A stretch of DNA of 39,501 nt, from assembly GCF_937863595.1 (NCBI RefSeq), contig NZ_CALMGQ010000013.1:1-39501 (forward strand). The letters are read 5' to 3'. Shown piece by piece: positions 34,070 through 39,501 of this stretch. Positions within the stretch are counted from its first letter, which is position 1. Every line of letters begins with the position of its first letter. The notes under the pieces are model-generated. The model did not search any database and had not been told where the DNA came from. It saw only the letters and a list, made by a program, of their open reading frames with translations. The position numbers were made by a program, and so were the translations under genes. This stretch comes from an uncultured Cytophaga sp. (GTDB taxonomy: Bacteria > Bacteroidota > Bacteroidia > Cytophagales > Cytophagaceae).

Positions 34070-35122
34070 ATGAAAAAGAGATCTATTTTATTGGTTTTTT
34101 CTAGTGTTCTATTATCACTTTCAAGCCTTGCGCAATCTTATTTGATTCAAGTAAAAGATGCAAGTGGTAAATGGGGCTATTCAAATGTAAAAGGTGAAAT
34201 GGTTATTCCTGCACAATACGAGCATTGCGACCCATTTGGTGAAAATGGATTGGCAGTTGTTGTAAAAGATAAAGTGACATCCATTATTAATGCGAAAGGT
34301 GTCGTTGTTCCTTCAGAGGTTAGCGGATTCACCGTATTGAAAGCAGCATTCGGATTTAATGTGAAGGGATATGAAAATGGCTTATTAGCTATAACAACAC
34401 CATCTAAAAAGTTTGGTTTTTTAGACGGAACTGGTAAAATAGCTATTCCACTAAAGTACGATTTAGTTACGGAATTTAATGGTGGTTATGCCGTAGCAAA
34501 AATAGGCACTAATTATTTCATTCTAGATACTAAAGGAACTGAAACAGCTGTTACAACGGCAGGTGTTTTAGAAATTAAACACTTCTCAGAAGGTTTTGCT
34601 CCCGTTCGTACTGCGGATAAAAAATATGGTTTTGTAAACCCTAAAGGAGAGATTGCTATCGCTTCTCAATTTAATAGCGTTGGATATTTTTTCGGTGGTT
34701 TAGCATGGGCTAAAACTGCAGATGGTAAAGCGGGTTATATTAATACAAAAGGCGAATGGGCTATAAAACCGATTTATGCTGGAGTAGGTGATTTCGACCC
34801 TACATCTAAAGTTGCACGTGTAAAAGAAGTAGAGACTTGGTTTTATATTGATGTTGCGGGTAATAAAACAGCAGTTGTTGACACAGAGACTTGGGGTGAT
34901 TTTTCTGGTGGTTTGGCTAAAGGAAAAAAAGGGGAAAAGTTTGGCTTTTATAATACCAAAGGAGAATGGGTAATTGCGGCTCAATTTGATGGTGTTAGAG
35001 AATTTAAAAATGGCTATGCAGCTGCAAAGCAAGGAACCTTATGGGGTGTGATTGATACGAAAGGTAATTGGGTTGCAAAACCAACCTTTGCAGGTATTAA
35101 AGATGCTGAATTAATAAAATAA
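34070..35122 (+). CDS. Secreted WG-repeat protein
   Basis: 350 residues. Signal peptide at about 1-21 (LSSLAQS). The rest is WG-type beta repeats of about 35-45 residues, seen in variants such as KWGYSNVKGEMVIPAQYEH, KFGFLDGTGKIAIPLKYD, KYGFVNPKGEIAIASQFN, GYINTKGEWAIKPIY, KFGFYNTKGEWVIAAQFD and LWGVIDTKGNWVAKPTF. About 6-7 repeats, the middle ones degenerate. No T9SS CTD, so it should stay in the periplasm. Function unknown. It is followed by a terminator. Confidence 0.88.
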   Translation: MKKRSILLVFSSVLLSLSSLAQSYLIQVKDASGKWGYSNVKGEMVIPAQYEHCDPFGENGLAVVVKDKVTSIINAKGVVVPSEVSGFTVLKAAFGFNVKGYENGLLAITTPSKKFGFLDGTGKIAIPLKYDLVTEFNGGYAVAKIGTNYFILDTKGTETAVTTAGVLEIKHFSEGFAPVRTADKKYGFVNPKGEIAIASQFNSVGYFFGGLAWAKTADGKAGYINTKGEWAIKPIYAGVGDFDPTSKVARVKEVETWFYIDVAGNKTAVVDTETWGDFSGGLAKGKKGEKFGFYNTKGEWVIAAQFDGVREFKNGYAAAKQGTLWGVIDTKGNWVAKPTFAGIKDAELIK

Positions 35123-35140
35123 TTCACATAATAATATTTA

Positions 35141-35177
35141 AAAAAAGGTCAACGGAATTATTCGTTGACCTTTTTTA
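35141..35177 (+). terminator. Intrinsic terminator after the WG-repeat gene
   Basis: A 14-bp perfect stem AAAAAAGGTCAACG (35141-35154) / CGTTGACCTTTTTT (35163-35176) with an 8-nt loop; the T-run is part of the stem's right side. Confidence 0.9.
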
Positions 35178-35259
35178 ATGTCTTGAAATGAATAGGTACT
35201 CTATTTAACTGCATGTACGCAACTGTTTTTTTACCGTATAATCAATACACATTGTTTAG

Positions 35260-35267
35260 TAACTTTG
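35260..35267 (+). promoter_or_regulatory. Putative -7 element deciding the start of the two-TM hypothetical
   Basis: TAACTTTG matches TAnnTTTG exactly. It lies inside the open frame that begins at 35213, so the in-frame ATG at 35291, 23 bp downstream, is the plausible translation start. Confidence 0.5.
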
Positions 35268-35290
35268 TGAAAAATAGTAACGGATCGCCT

Positions 35291-35800
35291 ATGAGAATTC
35301 CGAAAGATTTTAGTGTGTTTGTTCTTCCAGATAAAAGCGTACAAGTTACCTTAGATAACTATGATGGCAATTTTTTATCTTTTTTAATTATTGTGGTAGC
35401 TATCCCATTATTCATTGCAACGGTGCTATTAGCATTCTATTTAAATGTTGTTTTTATTTTAACAGGTATTCTTTTACTCGTAGTGATTTATTGGTGTGTG
35501 TATCATTATAAAGATCGATCACAATTCATTTTCACGAAAGATACTTTCATCGTACTGGAAGGGATGTATAAAAGAGAAACGTGTCATGTAAAATATAAAG
35601 ATATTGTTCGCACGGAAAGAGTTACAATACCTGGTTCTACATACGCAAGTTCCAAAACAGGCAATACCACCATCAATCATCCCAATTATGAATTGTATAT
35701 TCATACAAAAGTGGAACGGATACTAGTTACTAAAGATGTTGGGCAAAATGGACAAGCATATCTTAATACCTTGATTCAAGAAAAAATTGGCATACCTTGA
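35291..35800 (+). CDS. Hypothetical two-TM membrane protein
   Basis: 169 residues from the ATG at 35291 (MRIPKDFSV); the frame is open from 35213, but those residues do not look protein-like and a promoter element overlaps them. A short N-terminal strand region is followed by two hydrophobic helices (about 28-50 and 53-72), then a basic stretch HYKDRSQFIFTKDTFIVLEG. About 95 soluble residues, probably cytoplasmic, contain CHVKYKDIVRTERVTIPGST and a beta-strand pattern like the bacterial PH-like (bPH) domain. The bPH assignment is tentative. Monocistronic. Confidence 0.65.
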   Translation: MRIPKDFSVFVLPDKSVQVTLDNYDGNFLSFLIIVVAIPLFIATVLLAFYLNVVFILTGILLLVVIYWCVYHYKDRSQFIFTKDTFIVLEGMYKRETCHVKYKDIVRTERVTIPGSTYASSKTGNTTINHPNYELYIHTKVERILVTKDVGQNGQAYLNTLIQEKIGIP

Positions 35801-36036
35801 TTTTAAAACGGATTCATTTTTTGATATATACTTTAGTTTATTAGTTAATTAACTGATTACTCTCACCTTTTATACCTGTTTTAATCCTTGGTGTCGTGTT
35901 TTATATTTTTTAATCTTGTATAAATAATTATTAAAGACTTGACAAAAATATTGTCAGTTTATTTATAATTAGTTTTTTAATTAAATATAAATACTTAGTA
36001 TTGTACGTATATTTACTTATTTAATATGTACTTATT

Positions 36037-36387
36037 ATGCCAAAATCTGAAAAAAAGTTTATCATTCGAGGTAGAATTTGGATTGATTCGGATGATGGTC
36101 CATTTCTAGGAGCAGGTAGAATTGAACTATTAAAAAGTATCATCAAAGAAGGATCCATTACTAAAGCTGCAAAGTCTATGAAAATGGCTTATCGTCAAGC
36201 ATGGCATTTGATTGAATCTATGAATTCAAAAGGTAAAGAACCTTTAGTATTATCGGTTATTGGTGGTAAAGGAGGGGGCGGAGCTACAGTAACCGATTAC
36301 GGGGTAACATGCATTGAAGCGTTTGAAAATGCAGAAGCGGCATTTGCTGTATTTGTTAAAATGGAATCAGATAAATTAGGGATCTGA
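36037..36387 (+). CDS. ModE-like molybdate-responsive regulator (DNA-binding domain only)
   Basis: 116 residues. It matches the N-terminal winged-helix domain of ModE: IRGRIWIDSDDGPFLGAGRI, LLKSIIKEGSITKAAKSMKM with the recognition helix AYRQAWHLIESMN, and a glycine-rich wing VIGGKGGGGATVTDYG. It lacks the C-terminal Mop domain(s) that bind molybdate in full-length ModE, as in many standalone members; metal sensing may be absent or handled differently. It is followed after 69 bp by a TonB receptor gene and then a molybdopterin-domain-like gene, so it probably regulates that locus. Confidence 0.9.
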   Translation: MPKSEKKFIIRGRIWIDSDDGPFLGAGRIELLKSIIKEGSITKAAKSMKMAYRQAWHLIESMNSKGKEPLVLSVIGGKGGGGATVTDYGVTCIEAFENAEAAFAVFVKMESDKLGI

Positions 36388-36456
36388 TTTTTTTTGACAT
36401 CCGTTATGCTTATAAATGAATAGCGAATGATTTAAACTATAGCTTATTTGGGAATT

Positions 36457-38451
36457 ATGAAAAAACGATTATTAAAATGGATGGGTGTTTTCGGGTTGAT
36501 CGCTTCTGTAAGCACAGCCCTTGCACAAAGTGGGAGTGAATTCCTTTCGGATAGCTTGGTGGATTTACAAGAGATCACAATTTACGGACAAGCAAAGGAT
36601 TCAACCAATGCGATAGGTTCCAAGCGTATGGAAGTATTTAATCGAACGGATGTTTCTCATGCCTTAAATATCCTTCCAGGAGTTACCTTATCAAATTTTG
36701 GCGCACGTAATGAATCTACCCTTTTTATTAGAGGCTTTGATTCTAGGCAGGTTCCGGTTTTTATAGACGGTGTTCCTGTTTATATATCCTATGATGGTTA
36801 TGTGGATTTAGCTCGATTTACAACGTTTGATTTAGCAGAAATAAATGTATCCAAAGGATTTGCATCTATGTTATATGGCCCAAATACTATCGGAGGAGCT
36901 ATAAATTTAATTTCAAGAAAGCCTTCAAAGAAATTTGAATTTTCAGGTGCTACCGGTTACCTAACAGGTGGCTATAGAACCAATTTAAATGTAGGTTCAA
37001 AGCTTGGTAAATTTTATTTTCAAGCAGGCTTTTCACAATTAAATAAAAACTATTACAATCTTTCACATGACTTTGATTCTACCGCTCATGAGAATGGTGG
37101 CAGAAGAGATAATTCATATAGCAAGGATACAAAGTATTCTTTCCGCATTGGTTTTACTCCAACAAAAAAACAAGAATATGTTTTTAATTATGTAAATCAG
37201 CAAGGAGAGAAAGGTACTCCCGTATATTCAGGAACAGATACTAAAAATTCGCTGTATGCTAAACCACGCTATTGGCAATGGCCCTATTGGAATAAAGAAA
37301 GTTTTTACGTGTTATCAAACACAACGATTGATTCCAATAATTACATAAAAATGCGTGTATATTACGATATTTTTAAAAATGAATTGAATAGTTATAACGA
37401 TGATTCCTACTCAAAAATTACCAAACCGTATGCATTTCAGAGTATATACAATGATGATTCGTATGGTGCATCTTTTGAGTATGGAACAAAAAATATCAAA
37501 AAAAACACCTTGAAATTTGCGACGCATTATAAACATGACAGACACCGAGAATATAATGTAGGAGAGCCACAACGAACGATGGAAGACAATACGATATCTG
37601 TAGGTTTAGAAGATGTGTATAAACCATTTATACGCCTGCAGATTATTCCAGGTGTAAGTTATAACATTAGAAATAGTGCCGGTGCTGAGGGGTACAATTC
37701 CACTACGAAGGAAATATTTAACTATGCTTCAAATAATAACAATGCGTGGAATGTGCAATTAGGGACGGTATATTCATTTACAAGCACTCGCATACTTCGG
37801 GCAACTGCATCAAGTAAAACACGTTTTGCAACCATGAAAGATCGTTATTCTTATAAGTTAGGAACGGCTATACCCAATCCTGATTTGAATGCAGAACGTT
37901 CAATGAACTTAGACCTTACCTACTCAGATGTGTTTTTTTATAAATTGAAAATTGACGGAAGTGTTTTCTATAGTAAATTAACAAATACCATTCAAACAGT
38001 GAACAATGTTGAACCCGGAAAATCGCAAATGCAAAATACGGGAATTGCTGAGTTTTCTGGTGTAGAGGCTAGTGCAGAATATGCCATTCATAGAACACTT
38101 CAATACGGTTGTAACTATACGTTTATTGAACGGAAAAACAGTTCAAATTCTGAATTGAAGTTTACAGATGTACCAAATCATAAAGTGTTTTCTTATTTGC
38201 AATACAGTCCAATGAAGGGTAGTTATCTTGTTGGAAGTGTTGAATACAATAGCAAACGATATAGCACAAGTTACGGTACCTCTACAGCTGGGTTTATGTT
38301 GCTGAACGCAAAAGGATCCGTTAAGGTATTGAAATATTTTGCTGTTGAAGGAGGTGTCAATAATATTCTTGATAAAAATTATAGTTTGTCGGAGGGGTAT
38401 CCCGAACAAGGACGAAATTATTTTGTAACACTTGCTTATCGTTCTTTCTAA
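36457..38451 (+). CDS. TonB-dependent outer membrane receptor
   Basis: 664 residues from the ATG at 36457; the TTG three codons earlier is less likely. Signal peptide at about 1-24 (STALAQS). Plug domain at about 35-165 (IYGQAKDSTNAIGSKRMEVF as a TonB-box region candidate; NESTLFIRGFDSRQVPVFID, GFASMLYGPNTIGGAINLIS). A 22-strand barrel follows to the end, closing with a C-terminal aromatic (AYRSF). No carboxypeptidase-like domain, SusD partner or FecR/sigma partner is present, so it is unlike a glycan receptor. Downstream of a ModE-like gene, its ligand may be molybdate, tungstate or a complex of them. That is inference from context. Confidence 0.9.
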   Translation: MKKRLLKWMGVFGLIASVSTALAQSGSEFLSDSLVDLQEITIYGQAKDSTNAIGSKRMEVFNRTDVSHALNILPGVTLSNFGARNESTLFIRGFDSRQVPVFIDGVPVYISYDGYVDLARFTTFDLAEINVSKGFASMLYGPNTIGGAINLISRKPSKKFEFSGATGYLTGGYRTNLNVGSKLGKFYFQAGFSQLNKNYYNLSHDFDSTAHENGGRRDNSYSKDTKYSFRIGFTPTKKQEYVFNYVNQQGEKGTPVYSGTDTKNSLYAKPRYWQWPYWNKESFYVLSNTTIDSNNYIKMRVYYDIFKNELNSYNDDSYSKITKPYAFQSIYNDDSYGASFEYGTKNIKKNTLKFATHYKHDRHREYNVGEPQRTMEDNTISVGLEDVYKPFIRLQIIPGVSYNIRNSAGAEGYNSTTKEIFNYASNNNNAWNVQLGTVYSFTSTRILRATASSKTRFATMKDRYSYKLGTAIPNPDLNAERSMNLDLTYSDVFFYKLKIDGSVFYSKLTNTIQTVNNVEPGKSQMQNTGIAEFSGVEASAEYAIHRTLQYGCNYTFIERKNSSNSELKFTDVPNHKVFSYLQYSPMKGSYLVGSVEYNSKRYSTSYGTSTAGFMLLNAKGSVKVLKYFAVEGGVNNILDKNYSLSEGYPEQGRNYFVTLAYRSF

Positions 38452-38472
38452 AAGATATATCCTAAAATTTAA

Positions 38473-38480
38473 TACTTTTG
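38473..38480 (+). promoter_or_regulatory. Possible -7 element of the SUOX-like gene
   Basis: TACTTTTG matches TAnnTTTG exactly, but lies about 130 bp before the ATG, implying a long leader. It starts about 20 bp after the receptor stop codon. No good -33 box was seen; TTTC at 38445-38448 is 24 bp away. Confidence 0.3.
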
Positions 38481-38608
38481 AAATGACTTATAAAGTTGTG
38501 TTAAACGTGTTTTGATTATTTTATCACTGAAAGCATTTAAGGATGAAAAGATCTAATAGGTTTTAATAAAATAATAATTATAATAAATTCATATATAAAA
38601 AATAAACC

Positions 38609-39139
38609 ATGAAACGTATAAAATTAATATTCATTGCACTCATTTTGTTAATCACACACCATGTGAGTCAGGCACAAACAGTAAGTGATACTAATTATGT
38701 TACAGAGTCTGTAATCGTATCGGGTAAGATCAAAAATTCGATGGTATTAACCGTTGAGGCACTTAAAGGAATGAAGGTAATTAGCGGAAAAGGTGCTACG
38801 ATTACATGTAGCTCGGGTGAACATAAAAAAGTGCTGAAAACATTTAAAGCAGTTTTGTTAAAAGATATTATTGATTCTGCCTCAGTGCTTATTGATCGTA
38901 AGAAAGATCGTGGAAAGTTTATTGTTGTTGTTACGGCGAGCGATCAATATACTGTTGTTTTTTCCTATAACGAACTGTATTACGGAGCTGCTGGGAATAA
39001 TATATATGTAATGTTTGAAGAGAATGCTTTGCCATTAACAGAAGAAGGTAAGATAATTGTTTTTTGTTCTTCAGATATCGTTTCTGGTCCAAGACATGTG
39101 AAGTGGGTGAAGTCAATAGAGGTGAAGGAAATTCAATAA
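38609..39139 (+). CDS. Secreted SUOX-fold, molybdopterin-domain-like protein
   Basis: 176 residues. Signal peptide at about 1-23 (ending HVSQAQT). The mature part resembles the oxidoreductase molybdopterin-binding (SUOX) fold: SVIVSGKIKNSMVLTVEALK (the family start, where a 'G.v..p..lsl..L' pattern is seen), CSSGEHKKVLKTFKAVLLKD, then IVVVTASDQYTVVFSYNEL and EGKIIVFCSSDIVSGPRHVK. It is much shorter than sulfite oxidase or YedY and is probably a minimal domain that lacks the catalytic surroundings. With the ModE-like and receptor genes upstream, a binding role for Moco or molybdate in the periplasm is plausible but unproven. Confidence 0.78.
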   Translation: MKRIKLIFIALILLITHHVSQAQTVSDTNYVTESVIVSGKIKNSMVLTVEALKGMKVISGKGATITCSSGEHKKVLKTFKAVLLKDIIDSASVLIDRKKDRGKFIVVVTASDQYTVVFSYNELYYGAAGNNIYVMFEENALPLTEEGKIIVFCSSDIVSGPRHVKWVKSIEVKEIQ

Positions 39140-39220
39140 ATAAATCAGTATTAAATAATTCTATACTTAGATTTGAATGTTGTTTAACTAAGGGGTAAAT
39201 GTACACGTGCATTTATTTTT

Positions 39221-39260
39221 AAAAGTAGTCCGACCACTTTTTTAGTTGTCGGACTATTTA
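39221..39260 (+). terminator. Probable terminator after the SUOX-like gene
   Basis: A 9-bp perfect stem TAGTCCGAC (39226-39234) / GTCGGACTA (39248-39256), extended outward by A-T pairs, with a 13-nt loop that is T-rich. The 3' T-run is weak. Confidence 0.6.
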
Positions 39261-39444
39261 ATGAATGCAGTTCCTGTCTTTTAGAAAGTGATTTTTTGGG
39301 CATGCCGCTTAGTTATTTGTGCATTAAACATTACGTTGAGTAGACTTAAACATAAAACATGAAAAATTAGCCCTGCATAATGAAATGATACTGACTTATT
39401 CATATTTAAATTAGAATGTGTATATTCAGTAAAATAATTTACGT

Positions 39445-39501
39445 ATGATTTTCAAAACGCGACAATGGGTAAAACCCGAAGACCTAAACCCGAATGGGAG
39501 T
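39445..39501 (+). CDS. Acyl-CoA thioesterase (hot-dog fold), N-terminus, cut by window edge
   Basis: 19 codons from the ATG at 39445. The residues after the start, with WVKPEDLNPNG, are the characteristic beginning of YciA-type acyl-CoA thioesterases, where LFGG would be expected next. By family these are cytoplasmic hexameric hot-dog-fold enzymes that hydrolyse acyl-CoA. The rest lies outside the window. Confidence 0.75.
   Translation, partial: MIFKTRQWVKPEDLNPNGS

Noticed and set aside
35213..35290. Upstream start giving 26 extra residues to the two-TM hypothetical
   Set aside because: The stretch contains an exact -7 element (35260-35267) and reads poorly as protein; the ATG at 35291 is better.

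Overview
The window comes from an AT-rich Bacteroidota chromosome, most likely Cytophaga or a close relative. The evidence is a family 9 cellulase with a type IX secretion (T9SS) sorting domain, a PorP/SprF-family protein, type-B T9SS C-terminal domains, PepSY-like and WG-repeat envelope proteins, a Bacteroidota-type LysS, and promoters with the Bacteroidota -7 element TAnnTTTG. The species is inferred from gene content only.

Layout. 1-1475 (minus): OmpR-type response regulator and the 5' part of its sensor kinase, cut by the window edge. 1979-3706: lysS. 4083-9941: tripartite RND efflux operon (TolC-like, lipoprotein adaptor, RND pump) ending in a small DUF2892-like membrane protein; it is bracketed by two related ~300-bp intergenic elements. 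10263-13063: a membrane-anchored hypothetical, an RlmI-like methyltransferase, and an orphan protein with protein-kinase-like motifs. 13133-13206: tRNA-Arg(ACG) with its own promoter and terminator. 13684-18626: a FucP/GluP-type sugar transporter, small unknowns, a lipoprotein plus PepSY-like pair, and an MscS channel. 18807-21649: hemE, a CPBP-family membrane protein and an EamA transporter, tightly packed. 21765-22106: a small DUF6984-like protein.

22220-28908 is the most striking part. On the minus strand lie a PorP/SprF-like T9SS protein and, after it, a secreted GH9 cellulase with a type-A T9SS sorting domain. Divergent from them, 85 bp away, is a tightly coupled operon of an ECF sigma factor, a one-TM anti-sigma-like protein whose periplasmic side ends in an SprB-like domain and a type-B T9SS CTD-like domain, and a secreted leucine-rich-repeat protein with the same C-terminal layout. 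I infer a trans-envelope signalling module that couples T9SS/outer-membrane state to transcription.

29074-31280 (minus): an aspartate aminotransferase overlapping an RfaE1/HldE-type heptose kinase. 31699-35800: a ROK sugar kinase, a LURP-one/scramblase-like protein, a META-domain lipoprotein, a WG-repeat protein and a two-TM hypothetical. 36037-39139: a ModE-like regulator, a TonB-dependent receptor and a secreted SUOX-fold molybdopterin-domain-like protein, probably a molybdate- or Moco-linked uptake locus. The window ends in the first 19 codons of an acyl-CoA thioesterase.

No insertion sequence, phage gene, CRISPR array or rRNA was seen.
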